Shown: positions 8,143 through 17,773, counted from the first letter of the stretch. The stretch is 64,000 bases of DNA from Paracoccus sp. (in: a-proteobacteria) (GCF_030604785.1 NZ_JAUVVF010000001.1:101227-165226); one strand, 5' to 3'. Program-made: numbers and translations. Notes: a model not told the origin generated them from the letters alone.

Positions 8143-9695
8143 GCGCGGCGCGCATCCTGCCGCCGCTGCTGGCGGCCGGCCTGCTGTGGCTGCCCTTTGC
8201 CATGCCGCTGCGGCCCGGCCCGGGGCTGGGCCAGTGGTTCCCGCTGGCGCCGGAATGGCCCGCCTTGCTGCTGGCTCTGGCATTGGCGGGGCGCTGGCTG
8301 CGCCTGCCGGCGGTGATCCTGCTGCTGGCGTTGGTGGCGCACAAGCTGGCCGATATCGCGATGCATTCCGCGCTGGCGCGAGGCTTCAACCTGCGCGCCG
8401 ATCTGCCGCTGATCGAGGCGGGCCTGCGCCTGCTGGCCGGTTCGGTGGGGGTGGTGGCAAGCGTGGCGCTGGCCGTGCTGGCGGTGCTGGCCTTGGCGGG
8501 ATTTGCGCTGCTGGCCTGGTGGGCAGCGGGGGTCTGGGCGCGCATCGGCGGCGGATGGCGACTGCGCCTGCCCCTGGCTGTACTGGCGCTTGTGGCGCTG
8601 GTGCCGGTGCAGACGGGCGCGATCCGGGCGGAAAGCGCGCTCTATGCCAAGGGGCGGATCGACCTGTTCCGCAACACGCAGCGCGAATTGACGCGCTTTG
8701 CCGCCGAGGCCGCGAACGATCCCTTTCTTGGGGCCACCGGGCTGCTGGAACGCATCGACCGCGACGTGCTGCTGATTTTCGTCGAAAGCTATGGCCGCAC
8801 CAGCTTTGACACGCCGCTTTACGCCGAGACCCATCTGCCGCTGCTTGAGCAGGCCGAGGCGCGGCTGGCGCAGGCGGGGCTGGCGATGCGGTCGGGCTTT
8901 GTCGCCGCGCCCACGCGGGGCGGGCAGAGCTGGCTGGCGCATGGCACCCTGTCCAAGGGGTTGTGGATCGCGGACCAGACCCGCTATCGCGCGGCCCTGG
9001 CCAGCGGGCGGCAGAGCCTGTTCCACCATGCCTCGCGCGCGGGGTTCCGGACGGCGGCCGTGATGCCCGCGATCACGCTGCCCTGGCCCGAATCCAGCCG
9101 CATGGGCTTCGAGACCGTGCTTGAGGCCGCCGATCTGGGCTATGAGGGGCTGCCCTTCAACTGGGTGACGATGCCCGACCAGTTCACCATGACCGCCCTG
9201 GACCGGCTGCTGCGCGATGGCAGCGACCCGCGCCGGCTGTTCGCGCAGGTGGCGCTGATCTCGTCCCACGCGCCCTGGGTGCCGGTGCCGCGCATGATCG
9301 ACTGGAACCTTGTGGGCGATGGCAGCGTATTCGACGACATGGCGCAAGAGGGCGACCCGCCCTCGGTCGTCTGGCGCGACCGCGACCGCGTGCGCGACCA
9401 GTATCGGCAGGCCGTCGCCTATTCGCTTGAGGTCGTGATGGATTATGCCCTGCGCCATGCCGACGATCCGCCGCTGATGCTGGTCATCGGTGATCATCAG
9501 GCCGCCCCGCGCATCGCGCTGGACGAGCGCCCCGATGTGGCGCTGCATGTCATCGGACCCAAGGCGCTGGTGGCCGAGACCGCGGCCTGGGGCCTGACCC
9601 CCGGCCTGATCCCGCCGCCGGACAGCGAGGCCTTTCCGATGGACCGGCTGCGCGACCTGATCCTTGGCAGTTTCGGCGGAAGGCCGCGCTCATGA
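8139..9695 (+). CDS. Membrane-anchored sulfatase/phosphoethanolamine-transferase-fold protein
   Basis: 518 aa. The N-terminal third has about four or five membrane helices; the rest is an alkaline-phosphatase-superfamily domain. Likely metal-site residues lie in IFVESYGR (about residue 215) and VIGDHQ near the C terminus, and a nucleophile candidate Ser or Thr lies in TRGGQSWLAHGTL. The arrangement resembles LtaS, OpgB and EptA enzymes, which move phosphoglycerol or phosphoethanolamine groups on the outer face of the membrane. ATGA overlap with the gene before. The substrate is unknown. Confidence 0.78.
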   Translation: MSAARILPPLLAAGLLWLPFAMPLRPGPGLGQWFPLAPEWPALLLALALAGRWLRLPAVILLLALVAHKLADIAMHSALARGFNLRADLPLIEAGLRLLAGSVGVVASVALAVLAVLALAGFALLAWWAAGVWARIGGGWRLRLPLAVLALVALVPVQTGAIRAESALYAKGRIDLFRNTQRELTRFAAEAANDPFLGATGLLERIDRDVLLIFVESYGRTSFDTPLYAETHLPLLEQAEARLAQAGLAMRSGFVAAPTRGGQSWLAHGTLSKGLWIADQTRYRAALASGRQSLFHHASRAGFRTAAVMPAITLPWPESSRMGFETVLEAADLGYEGLPFNWVTMPDQFTMTALDRLLRDGSDPRRLFAQVALISSHAPWVPVPRMIDWNLVGDGSVFDDMAQEGDPPSVVWRDRDRVRDQYRQAVAYSLEVVMDYALRHADDPPLMLVIGDHQAAPRIALDERPDVALHVIGPKALVAETAAWGLTPGLIPPPDSEAFPMDRLRDLILGSFGGRPRS

Positions 9696-10627
9696 ACCTT
9701 GCGGCCTGTTTGCGGCTGGGGGCCAGCCTGGCCATTCTGGGGCTGGTCTGGTGGCAGATCGACGCACCCGACGCCGCCGCGCGTCTGGCCGAGGCGCATC
9801 CGGGCTGGCTTATGGCGGGGCTGGCGGCGCTTTGGGCCCAGACGCTGCTATCGGCCTGGCGCTGGCGGCTGGTGGGGCGTGCGCTTGGTGTGATGATCGC
9901 GCCCGCCCGCGCGCTGTCGGAGTATTTCCTTGCGCAGCTGGTCAACCAGACGCTGCCGGGCGGCGTTCTGGGCGATCTGTCGCGCGCCTGGCGCAGCGCG
10001 CAGGGGGCGGGCTTTGCCCGGGCGGGCGGGGCGGTTCTGGCCGAGCGCGTGCTGGGGCAGGTGGCGCTGATGGCGCTTCTGGTCGCCGGGCTGGTCTGGG
10101 CGGCGCGGGCGCCGGGCCAGATCCGCGTTCCGGCCGAGGTGCTGATCCCGGCAGGTCTGGTCCTGGGCCTGCTGATCGCGGGCCTTTGCGTCGTGCTGCT
10201 GATGCCGCGCCTGGCCCAGGCTGGTCGGGCGCTGCTTCCGGCGGGCGTGATGCTGCCGCAACTGGCCCTTAGCCTGGGCGCCGCGGTGCTGAATCTGCTG
10301 GCCTTCGACTTTGCCGCGCGCGCGACCGGCACGACCCTGCCACCCGCCGCCATCGCGGTCCTTGTGCCGCTGATCCTGCTGACCATGCTGGTGCCGGTGA
10401 CGGTCAGCGGATGGGGCCTGCGCGAGGGGGCGGCGGCCGCCCTGTTCCCGCTGGCGGGGGCCAGCGATGCGGCGGGGCTGGCGGCCAGCACGGCCTTCGG
10501 GCTGATCTTCCTGATCTCGACGCTGATCGGGACCGGGGCCTGTCTGGCCCATGGAGCGGTCTCGGGGCGGGCTTCGACCGTGCGTCCCGCCCTGCGCCCG
10601 TCGCGCGCCCGCCCGGAACAGAGGTGA
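9692..10627 (+). CDS. YbhN/UPF0104 (lysylphosphatidylglycerol synthase membrane-domain) protein
   Basis: 311 aa, about eight membrane helices. Family landmarks include LLSAWRWRLVGRALG, the loop FLAQLVNQTLPGGVLGDLSRA and, near the C terminus, PVTVSGWGLREGAAA. Members are the flippase-like half of MprF without the catalytic domain. They accompany glycosyltransferases and lipid-modifying enzymes and are thought to move lipid intermediates. It overlaps the sulfatase-fold gene by 4 bases. Confidence 0.85.
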   Translation: MNLAACLRLGASLAILGLVWWQIDAPDAAARLAEAHPGWLMAGLAALWAQTLLSAWRWRLVGRALGVMIAPARALSEYFLAQLVNQTLPGGVLGDLSRAWRSAQGAGFARAGGAVLAERVLGQVALMALLVAGLVWAARAPGQIRVPAEVLIPAGLVLGLLIAGLCVVLLMPRLAQAGRALLPAGVMLPQLALSLGAAVLNLLAFDFAARATGTTLPPAAIAVLVPLILLTMLVPVTVSGWGLREGAAAALFPLAGASDAAGLAASTAFGLIFLISTLIGTGACLAHGAVSGRASTVRPALRPSRARPEQR

Positions 10628-10631
10628 TCCC

Positions 10632-11678
10632 ATGAGCCCGACCCCCGCTGCCTTTGCCCTGCCGGGTGACATCACCACGGTGACGGGGGGCTATCTCTAT
10701 GACCGCCGCCTGTTTGAGGGGTTGGAGGGACTGGGCCATGCGATGCGGCTTGTGCCTCTGTCGCCGCAATTCCCCTTCGCCGACGCGACGGCGATGGCGG
10801 AAAGTCTTGCCACGCTGGCAGACCTGCCCGCCGATTGTCCGGTCATCGTGGACGGGCTGGCCTATGGCGCGATGGAGACCGAGGCGCTGGCGCGGGTGCG
10901 TGCGCCCATCGTTGCGCTGGTGCACCACCCCTTGGCGCTGGAAAGCGGGCTGCCCGCCGATCGGGCCGCGCATCTGGAAGCGACCGAGCGCGCCAATCTG
11001 CGCCTGGCGCGGCATGTGCTGGTTCCCAGCCCCCATACCCGCCGCATCCTGATCGAACGCTACGACGTGCCGCCCGGCGCGATCACCGTCGCCCGGCCTG
11101 GCGTCCAGCCGGTGCGGATTGCGCCCGCCCCGAAGGTTCCGCCGCTGATCCTGTCGGTGGGGATCCTGCATCCGCGCAAGGGCCACGACATTCTGATCGC
11201 GGCCCTGGGCGAACTGGGCGATCTGGATTGGCGCGCGGTGATCGCCGGCACTCCGTGGGAGGCGGGCCATGCCGATGCGCTGGCGCGCCAGATCGCCGCC
11301 AGCCCGGTTGCCGACCGGATCACACTGGCCCGGGCCGTGTCGGATGAGCGGCTCGAGGCGCTTTACGCCGAGGCCAGCCTTTTCGCGCTGGCCACCCGCT
11401 ACGAGGGGCATGGGCTGGTCTTTGACGAGGCGATCCTGCGCGGCCTGCCGATCCTGTCCTGCCGCACCGGGGCGGTGCCCGACACGGTGCCGCAGGATGC
11501 GGGGCTGCTGGTCGCGCCCGACGATGCCGGGGCCTTTGCCGGCGCGCTGCGGCTGATGCTGACCGATCGCGCGCTGCGCGAGGGCGCGGCGCTGGCGGCG
11601 CGGCGTGCGGCGGCGGCCTTGCCTGACTGGCCCGCGACGGCGCGGGTCGTCTCGGGCGTGCTGCAGCGGCTGGCCTAG
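10632..11678 (+). CDS. Glycosyltransferase family 4 protein
   Basis: 348 aa GT-B glycosyltransferase. The N-terminal acceptor lobe begins after TVTGGYLYDRRLFEGL. The C-terminal nucleotide-sugar lobe has ILSVGILHPRKGHDIL (about 175-190) and the donor-site stretch TRYEGHGLVFDEAILRGLPI (E-x7-E). Cytoplasmic or membrane-peripheral. It lies 4 bases after the YbhN-like gene and closes the envelope module. Donor and acceptor are unknown. Confidence 0.85.
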   Translation: MSPTPAAFALPGDITTVTGGYLYDRRLFEGLEGLGHAMRLVPLSPQFPFADATAMAESLATLADLPADCPVIVDGLAYGAMETEALARVRAPIVALVHHPLALESGLPADRAAHLEATERANLRLARHVLVPSPHTRRILIERYDVPPGAITVARPGVQPVRIAPAPKVPPLILSVGILHPRKGHDILIAALGELGDLDWRAVIAGTPWEAGHADALARQIAASPVADRITLARAVSDERLEALYAEASLFALATRYEGHGLVFDEAILRGLPILSCRTGAVPDTVPQDAGLLVAPDDAGAFAGALRLMLTDRALREGAALAARRAAAALPDWPATARVVSGVLQRLA

Positions 11679-12448
11679 TCTTCGTCCGAGGGTCGGTTGC
11701 GCAGCCTGAGCCGTGCGATGGCGTCCTGTTCGTCGGCCTTGCGCTGCGCTTCCAGCGCCTCGGCCACGCAATCCAGATGCGATTCCAGCGTGCGGCGGGC
11801 CAGCGGGCCGTCGCGCGCCTGAAGGGCGGCGTTGATCGCCTCGTGCTGGTCCAGGATGCGGTCGCGCAAATCGCCGCGTGCAAAGATGCGGGGGCGGTTG
11901 AACAGCATCCCCTGCCGCAGCAGGTCCTGCATGGCACGCATCATGTGCAGGGCGATGATGTTGTGGCTGGCCTCGACGATGGCCATGTGGAAATCGGCAT
12001 CCAGCGCGGCCTCGGCCTCGGGATTGGCGACGGCATGGGCGTGGCGCATGTCGGTGACGATCCGGTCCAGCAGGTCCAGATCGGCCTGCCCGGCCTCGGT
12101 CGCGGCGCGTTCGGCGGCCAGCCCCTCCAGATCCTTGCGAAAGCGCAGGAAGTCGCCCGCGGCGCGGGGATGGCGGGCGATCAGCCGCACCAGAGCGGGC
12201 GAGAAGGCGCTGCCCAGAACCTCGGCCACGAAGATGCCCGCATTGGGGCGCGAGACCAGCAGCCCGTCGGCCTGCATCGCCGCCAGGGCCTCGCGCAGCG
12301 AGGGGCGGCTGACGCCCATCCGCGCGGCCAGATCGCGTTCGCCCGGCAGGCGCTGGCCCGGACGCAGCACGCCCTGCAGGATCAGCCATTCGATCTGGCG
12401 TGTCACCTCTTGCGACAATTTAGCGGCGTCGATCTTTTCAAAGGGCAT
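11675..12448 (-). CDS. GntR-family transcriptional regulator, FadR/LldR subfamily
   Basis: 257 aa. An N-terminal winged helix (RPGQRLPGERDLAARMGVSR, then LREALAAMQADGLL) is followed by an all-helical FCD ligand-binding domain from about residue 90. That domain has the metal-site style residues DADFHMAIVEASHN (D, H) and DQHEAI. Such proteins sense carboxylates such as lactate, glycolate or pyruvate. No metabolic gene is adjacent, so its target is open. It overlaps the convergent glycosyltransferase end by 4 bases. Confidence 0.88.
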   Translation of the reverse strand: MPFEKIDAAKLSQEVTRQIEWLILQGVLRPGQRLPGERDLAARMGVSRPSLREALAAMQADGLLVSRPNAGIFVAEVLGSAFSPALVRLIARHPRAAGDFLRFRKDLEGLAAERAATEAGQADLDLLDRIVTDMRHAHAVANPEAEAALDADFHMAIVEASHNIIALHMMRAMQDLLRQGMLFNRPRIFARGDLRDRILDQHEAINAALQARDGPLARRTLESHLDCVAEALEAQRKADEQDAIARLRLRNRPSDED

Positions 12449-12516
12449 GGAATGTCGGCTTTTCGGGGAAATGCAGGCGCGGCGGATTCAGATTAGGCGA
12501 GGGGGCGCGGGAATGC

Positions 12517-12541
12517 AAAAGGGGCCGGACAAGCCGGCCCC
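12517..12541 (-). terminator. Intrinsic terminator of the OmpA-like lipoprotein gene
   Basis: GGGGCCGG-ACAA-GCCGGCCCC forms a strong stem just past the OmpA-family stop at 12564. On the minus strand it is followed by TTTT. Confidence 0.85.
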
Positions 12542-12563
12542 TTTCGTCAGATGCGTGCCGCGA

Positions 12564-13223
12564 TCACTGCGTCGGGCGGATCAGGATCTCGACGCGGCGG
12601 TTCTGGGCGCGCCCGGCCTCGGTCGCGTTCGAGGCGACGGGCTGGGTGTCGGCCACGCCCACCGCGCTGAGACGGTTCTGGGCGACGCCCGCGGCGGCCA
12701 GGATGCCCGCCACCGATTGCGCGCGGCGCTGCGACAGATCGCGGTTGATCGCCTGGGTGCCGGTGCTGTCTGTGTGGCCCACGACTTCGACCCGGCTGTT
12801 CGGATACTGGTTCAGGTTGCGCGCGACGGCATAGAGGTCCTGCTGGGCGGGGCCGGACACGGCGGCCGAGCCGGTCGCGAAGAGGATGCCGTCGGGCATC
12901 ACGACCTGCAGATACGATCCGTGATTGACGACGCGGATGTTCGGGTTGGTCAGCGATTGCTGCAGCGCCTGGGCCTGGCGGTCGAGCATGTTGCCCGCGA
13001 CCGCGCCCACGGCGGCGCCGACGATGGCACCGCGCGCGGCGTCGCGGCTGCGGCCGCTGCTGTCATCGTCGCGGGTGCCGGCGAGGACGGCGCCAACGGC
13101 GGCGCCGGCCAGCGCGCCCTGCTGGGTGCGGCTCATGCCGCCGCCGTTCATGGCCGGGTCGGCGCAGGCGGTCAGGACCAGAAGCCCCGAGGCGGCGATA
13201 ATGGTTGTGGCGCGGAGTTTCAT
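12564..13223 (-). CDS. OmpA-family outer-membrane lipoprotein with glycine zipper
   Basis: 219 aa. A lipoprotein signal ends in the lipobox LTAC (Cys20). Two glycine-zipper stretches follow (ALAGAAVGAVLAG, AIVGAAVGAVAG; about 37-80), then a C-terminal OmpA peptidoglycan-binding domain with VEVVGHTDSTG, NRDLSQRRAQSV and RRVEILI. It resembles YiaD: it anchors the outer membrane to the peptidoglycan. The ATG at 13223 is preferred over longer frames because it gives the lipoprotein signal. Confidence 0.92.
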   Translation of the reverse strand: MKLRATTIIAASGLLVLTACADPAMNGGGMSRTQQGALAGAAVGAVLAGTRDDDSSGRSRDAARGAIVGAAVGAVAGNMLDRQAQALQQSLTNPNIRVVNHGSYLQVVMPDGILFATGSAAVSGPAQQDLYAVARNLNQYPNSRVEVVGHTDSTGTQAINRDLSQRRAQSVAGILAAAGVAQNRLSAVGVADTQPVASNATEAGRAQNRRVEILIRPTQ

Positions 13224-13446
13224 GCGGCTCCCTCTCCTTGTGATGGGCTGTGCCGGATTGGCATGGCCGTCAAATCCTGTGCTGGCGGTCCGATTCCGGT
13301 CCACGGCAGCAACGCGCGTCACGCTGTCGCAGTTCCCGGCGGAAGGGAAGCGCAAGTTTCGGTGAAGGCGCTGGAATGACGTCACAAACAGGCGATGAGC
13401 GCAGGTGCTTGCATCGCGCCGCCCATGAGGCCAGAAGAGGGCGGTC

Positions 13447-14109
13447 ATGGCCCGCTTGTCCCGCATCCCCCCGGCGCTGCCCTTCGCCGCCCAGGTCGCG
13501 ATCTTCTCGCGGCTGCAGGCGGCCAACCCCGCGCCCGAGACCGAACTTGAATTCGTGAACCCCTTCACGCTGGTCGTGGCGGTGGCCCTGTCCGCGCAGG
13601 CGACCGATGTGGGCGTCAACCGCGCCACGCGGGGCCTCTTCGCCGTGGCCGACACGCCCGAGAAGATGCTGGCCTTGGGCGTCGAGGGCGTCACCGAGCA
13701 CATCAAGACGATCGGCCTGTTCCGCCAGAAGGCGAAGAACGTCATCGCGCTGTCGCGCATCCTGGTCGAGGATTATGGCGGCGAGGTTCCCGACAGCCGC
13801 GCCGCCCTGACCAGTCTGCCGGGCGTCGGGCGCAAGACCGCCAATGTGGTTCTGTCCTGCGCCTTCGGCCATCCTGCCCAGGCGGTGGACACGCATATCT
13901 TCCGGGTGGGCAACCGCACCCGCATCGCGCCCGGCCGCGACGTGGACGAGGTCGAGCGCGCCATCGAGGATCACGTTCCCGCCCGGTTCCAGACCCATGC
14001 CCATCACTGGCTGATCCTGCATGGCCGCTATGTCTGCCAGGCCCGGCGGCCCCGCTGCGGCATCTGCCCGATCGCCGATCTCTGCCCCTATGAGGAAAAG
14101 ACCGAATGA
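13447..14109 (+). CDS. nth: Endonuclease III
   Basis: 220 aa DNA glycosylase/AP lyase for oxidised pyrimidines in base-excision repair. The helix-hairpin-helix LPGVGRKTANVV holds the catalytic Lys. The catalytic Asp is in VDTHIFRV. The C-terminal 4Fe-4S cluster has the spacing C-x6-C-x2-C-x5-C (CQARRPRCGICPIADLC). Full length. Overlaps the next gene by 4 bases. Confidence 0.96.
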   Translation: MARLSRIPPALPFAAQVAIFSRLQAANPAPETELEFVNPFTLVVAVALSAQATDVGVNRATRGLFAVADTPEKMLALGVEGVTEHIKTIGLFRQKAKNVIALSRILVEDYGGEVPDSRAALTSLPGVGRKTANVVLSCAFGHPAQAVDTHIFRVGNRTRIAPGRDVDEVERAIEDHVPARFQTHAHHWLILHGRYVCQARRPRCGICPIADLCPYEEKTE

Positions 14110-15134
14110 CCCGCGCCTCTGACAAGACCCCCTATGTGATCGGGATCGGCAATGCCGTGATGGACATCATCGCCCCCACCGAAGAGGCGCGGCTGGCCGA
14201 TCTGGGCATCACCAAGGGCATCATGCAGCTGGTCGAGCGCGAGCGGTCCGAATTCCTGATGGCGGCGCAGGCCGACGATCATTCCGACCGGAGGCTCGAA
14301 TCGCGCATGGTCGCGGGCGGCAGCGTCGCCAACACGCTGGCGGGGATCGGCGGGCTGGGCCTGAAGACCGCCTTTATCGGTCTGGTCGCGGATGACGAGA
14401 TCGGGCGGCTTTATGCCCGCCAGACGGAGGCGGCGGGGACGCGCTTCGTGAACGCGCCGGTCGCGGGGTCGGACCTGCCGAGCTCGCGCACGATCATCTT
14501 CGTCACGCCCGATGGCGAGCGGTCGATGAACACCTATCTGGGCATCTCGGCCGAGCTGGGGCCCGAGGATGTGGACCCCGCCGTCTTTGTCGGCGCGGGC
14601 TGGCTGTTCCTGGAGGGGTATCTCTTTGACAAGGGCAAGGGGAAGGCCGCGTTCCTGAAGGCGGCCGAATGCTGTCACGCGGCGGGCGGCCAGGCCGGGA
14701 TCGCGCTGTCGGACCCGTTCTGCGTGGACCGCCACCGCGACGATTTCCGCAAGCTGGTCGCGGGGCCGATGGATTACGTGATCGGCAATGTCCACGAATG
14801 GCAATCGCTCTATCAGGTCGAGGATCTGGAGGAGGCGCTGCGACTGGCCGTGGCCGATTGCCGGACGGTGATCTGCACGCGGTCGGGCGAGGATGCGATC
14901 CTGATCCGCGAGGGCGAGCGGGTCAGCGTGCCGGTCCAGCGCGTGGTGCCGGTTGATGCCACGGGCGCAGGCGACCAGTTCGCGGCGGGCCTGATCTATG
15001 GGCTGGCCAGCGGGCGCTCCCTGTCGGCGGCCGGGCGGATGGGCTGCATCGCGGCATCCGAGGTGATCGGCCATGTCGGCGCGCGCCCCGAGGCCGACAT
15101 CATGGCGCGGTTCCGGGCCGAAGGGCTGGTCTGA
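14106..15134 (+). CDS. PfkB-family kinase, probable adenosine kinase
   Basis: 342 aa ribokinase-fold enzyme. The N-terminal nucleoside/sugar-binding region has GGSVANTLAGI; the C-terminal PfkB signature VDATGAGDQFAAG holds the catalytic Asp. Close relatives in Rhodobacterales are annotated adenosine kinase, making AMP from adenosine. Ribokinase-like activity cannot be excluded from sequence. Translationally coupled to nth by ATGA. Confidence 0.85.
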   Translation: MTRASDKTPYVIGIGNAVMDIIAPTEEARLADLGITKGIMQLVERERSEFLMAAQADDHSDRRLESRMVAGGSVANTLAGIGGLGLKTAFIGLVADDEIGRLYARQTEAAGTRFVNAPVAGSDLPSSRTIIFVTPDGERSMNTYLGISAELGPEDVDPAVFVGAGWLFLEGYLFDKGKGKAAFLKAAECCHAAGGQAGIALSDPFCVDRHRDDFRKLVAGPMDYVIGNVHEWQSLYQVEDLEEALRLAVADCRTVICTRSGEDAILIREGERVSVPVQRVVPVDATGAGDQFAAGLIYGLASGRSLSAAGRMGCIAASEVIGHVGARPEADIMARFRAEGLV

Positions 15135-15329
15135 GGTCGTCGGTCCCGGGATTGCGTCCCGCGACGGCGGGGGGCCAGCCCCCCGCACCCCCCCTGCACC
15201 ACCCGGGGGCATCGCTGCGACCGGGACGGGGCGGCGGGAAGGCGCTGGCCCGCGCGGGCCTGTGGCGTTGCGCGGCGCGGGGGCGGCGTGTATCAGGGCG
15301 GAAATTGCGAGCAGTTGAAGGACATGCGG
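15135..15329. other. Intergenic region with a GC-rich inverted repeat
   Basis: GCGGGGGG-CCA-GCCCCCCGC around 15167-15185 forms a strong stem but lacks a U-tract. It may end or pause transcription of the nth operon. No gene is seen. The fabF ribosome binding site GAAGGA at about 15317-15322 lies at the end. Confidence 0.5.
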
Positions 15330-16592
15330 ATGCGCCGGGTTGTTGTCACGGGATTGGGGATGGTCACGCCTCTGGCCTCTGGGGTCGAAGCGAGCTGGGA
15401 GCGCCTGCTGGCCTGCAAGTCGGGCGCCGGGCCGATCACGCGGTTCGATCCCAAGGACGTGGCGACGAAATATGCCTGCGAGATCCCCCTGGGCGACGGG
15501 ACGGACGGCACCTTCAATCCCGATGACTGGATGGAGCCGAAGGACCGGCGCAAGGTCGATGATTTCATCCTCTACGGCATGGCCGCGGCGCAGCAGGCCG
15601 TCGAGGATGCCGGATGGATGCCCGAGGACGAGGAGGGCCGGCTGCGCACGGGCGTGATGATCGGCTCGGGGATCGGCGGGCTGTCTTCCATCGCCGAGAC
15701 CGCCGTGCTGATCAAGGAGCGCGGGCCGAAGCGGGTCAGCCCCTTCTTCATTCCCGGCGCGCTGATCAACCTGATCTCGGGTCAGGTCTCGATCCGCTAC
15801 GGGTTCAAGGGGCCGAACCATGCCGTCGTCACGGCCTGCTCGACCGGCGCCCATGCCATCGGCGATGCGGCGCGGCTGATCCGCTACGGCGATGCCGATG
15901 TGATGATCGCGGGCGGCGCCGAAAGCCCGATCAGCGAGATCGGGATCGCGGGCTTCAATGCCTGCAAGGCGCTGTCCACCAAGCGCGCCGATGATCCGCA
16001 GGCCGCGAGCCGCCCCTATGACGCGGACCGCGACGGGTTCGTGATGGGCGAGGGCGCGGGCGTCGTCGTGCTGGAGGAATACGAGCACGCCAAGGCACGC
16101 GGCGCGAAGATCTATGCCGAGGTTCTGGGCTATGGCCTGTCGGGCGACGCCTATCACATCACCGCCCCGTCCGAGGATGGCGATGGCGGCTATCGCGCGA
16201 TGGAGGCGGCGCTGCGTTCGGCCGGGCTGACGCCGGACCGGATCGACTACATCAACGCGCATGGCACCAGCACCATGGCCGACACGATCGAGCTGGGCGC
16301 GGTCGAGCGGCTGATGGGGGATGCCGCTTCGGGGGCGGTGATGTCGTCCACGAAATCGAGTATCGGCCACCTGCTGGGCGCGGCCGGCGCGGTCGAGGCG
16401 ATCTTCTGCGTGCTGGCGATCCGCGACCAGATCTGCCCGCCGACGATCAACCTGGACAACCCTGCGGTCACGCCCAGGCTGGACCTGGCGGCCAACGCCG
16501 CCGTGCGCCGCAAGGTCGATGTGGCGCTGTCCAACAGCTTTGGCTTTGGCGGGACCAATGCCAGCCTGATCCTGGGGCGCGTGGCGGAATGA
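15330..16592 (+). CDS. fabF: 3-oxoacyl-[acyl-carrier-protein] synthase II
   Basis: 420 aa condensing enzyme of fatty-acid elongation (KASII). The active-site Cys is in VTACSTGAH (about residue 170), with His in NAHGTST (about 310) and SIGHLLG (about 345), and a C-terminal NSFGFGGTN loop. The start at 15330 (MRRVVVTGLG) is preferred because GAAGGA sits 7-8 bases upstream; an in-frame ATG at 15324 is too close to it. It is followed with overlap by mltG, the usual alphaproteobacterial order. Confidence 0.95.
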   Translation: MRRVVVTGLGMVTPLASGVEASWERLLACKSGAGPITRFDPKDVATKYACEIPLGDGTDGTFNPDDWMEPKDRRKVDDFILYGMAAAQQAVEDAGWMPEDEEGRLRTGVMIGSGIGGLSSIAETAVLIKERGPKRVSPFFIPGALINLISGQVSIRYGFKGPNHAVVTACSTGAHAIGDAARLIRYGDADVMIAGGAESPISEIGIAGFNACKALSTKRADDPQAASRPYDADRDGFVMGEGAGVVVLEEYEHAKARGAKIYAEVLGYGLSGDAYHITAPSEDGDGGYRAMEAALRSAGLTPDRIDYINAHGTSTMADTIELGAVERLMGDAASGAVMSSTKSSIGHLLGAAGAVEAIFCVLAIRDQICPPTINLDNPAVTPRLDLAANAAVRRKVDVALSNSFGFGGTNASLILGRVAE

Positions 16593-17773
16593 TCTGGCGC
16601 AACCTTGCCTCGAACATGCTGACGCTGCTGCTGGTGCTGCTGGTGGCGGCGGCGGCGGCGGTGGCCTGGGCCAAGCGCGAGTTCAGCGGGCCGGGCATCA
16701 GCGAGGTCGCGCAATGCGTCGAGATCGCGCCGGGCGCCAGCCTGGGCGCGGTCAGCGAGCGGCTGGCGGCGCAGGGGGCGATCTCGAACGCCTATGTGTT
16801 CCGGGCGGGGGCGGATTATCTGGGACGTGCGGGCGATCTGAAATTCGGGAGCTTCCTTGTCCCGCCCCGCGCCAGCATGGAACAGATCGTCGATGTGATC
16901 ACGGCGGGCGGGCCGTCGACCTGCGGGACCGAGATCGTGCTGCGCGTGGGCGTCCGCGAGACCGTGATGCTGCTGCGCGACACCAATCCCGAGACCGGCG
17001 CCTATGAGGAGGTCGCGCGCTTCAACCCGGCCGCAGGCGAGCGCCCGGAGGTGATCGCCGAGGCCGAGCAGCGCGGCGATATCCGCATGTCGCTGGTCGT
17101 GGTCGAGGGCGTGACCAGCTGGCAGGTGGTCGAGGGGCTGAGGGCCGCGACCTTCCTGACCGGCGAGGTGGCCGACATCCCCGCCGAGGGGACATTGGCG
17201 CCCGATACCTATCTGCTGTCGCAGGGCGGCGACCGGGGCGCGATCTTGGCCGAGATGGCCCGGCGTCAGGAGGCGATCCTGGCTGCCGAATGGGAAAACC
17301 GCGCCGAGGGCTTGCCCTATGCCAATCCGCAGGAGGCGCTGATCATGGCCTCGATCGTGGAGAAGGAGACCTCGGTTCCTGCCGAGCGGCCGCAGGTGGC
17401 CAGCGTCTTCGTCAACCGGCTGCGGCAGGGGATGCGGCTGCAGACCGATCCGACGGTGATCTACGGCGTGACCGAGGGCCGGGGCATTCTGGATCGCGGC
17501 ATCCGCCGGTCGGAGCTGGATGCGCGCACGCCCTGGAACACCTATCAGATCGACGGGCTGCCGCCGACGCCGATCGCCAATCCGGGCCGCGCTTCGATCC
17601 GGGCGACGCTGAACCCCGATACGACGGAATACCTGTTCTTCGTGGCCGACGGGACAGGGGGGCACGCCTTCAGCCGGACCCTGGCCGAGCATAACGCCGC
17701 CGTCGCCCGCTGGCGCGAGATCGAGCGGCAGCGCGGCCTGCCCGCCGACAGCCCCGTCCAGACCGACCAGTAG
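16589..17773 (+). CDS. mltG: Endolytic murein transglycosylase MltG (YceG)
   Basis: 394 aa. One N-terminal membrane anchor (about 8-29), a LysM-like region, and a YceG domain with the catalytic Glu in ASIVEKET and the substrate-site stretch LQTDPTVIYG. It cuts nascent glycan strands and may set their length. ATG overlaps the fabF stop. A clear terminator follows. Confidence 0.94.
   Translation: MIWRNLASNMLTLLLVLLVAAAAAVAWAKREFSGPGISEVAQCVEIAPGASLGAVSERLAAQGAISNAYVFRAGADYLGRAGDLKFGSFLVPPRASMEQIVDVITAGGPSTCGTEIVLRVGVRETVMLLRDTNPETGAYEEVARFNPAAGERPEVIAEAEQRGDIRMSLVVVEGVTSWQVVEGLRAATFLTGEVADIPAEGTLAPDTYLLSQGGDRGAILAEMARRQEAILAAEWENRAEGLPYANPQEALIMASIVEKETSVPAERPQVASVFVNRLRQGMRLQTDPTVIYGVTEGRGILDRGIRRSELDARTPWNTYQIDGLPPTPIANPGRASIRATLNPDTTEYLFFVADGTGGHAFSRTLAEHNAAVARWREIERQRGLPADSPVQTDQ

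Noticed and set aside
15156-15190. GGGGGCC-A-GCCCCC repeat as a terminator of the nth operon
   Set aside because: Strong stem but no U-tract; recorded only as a hairpin in the gap.
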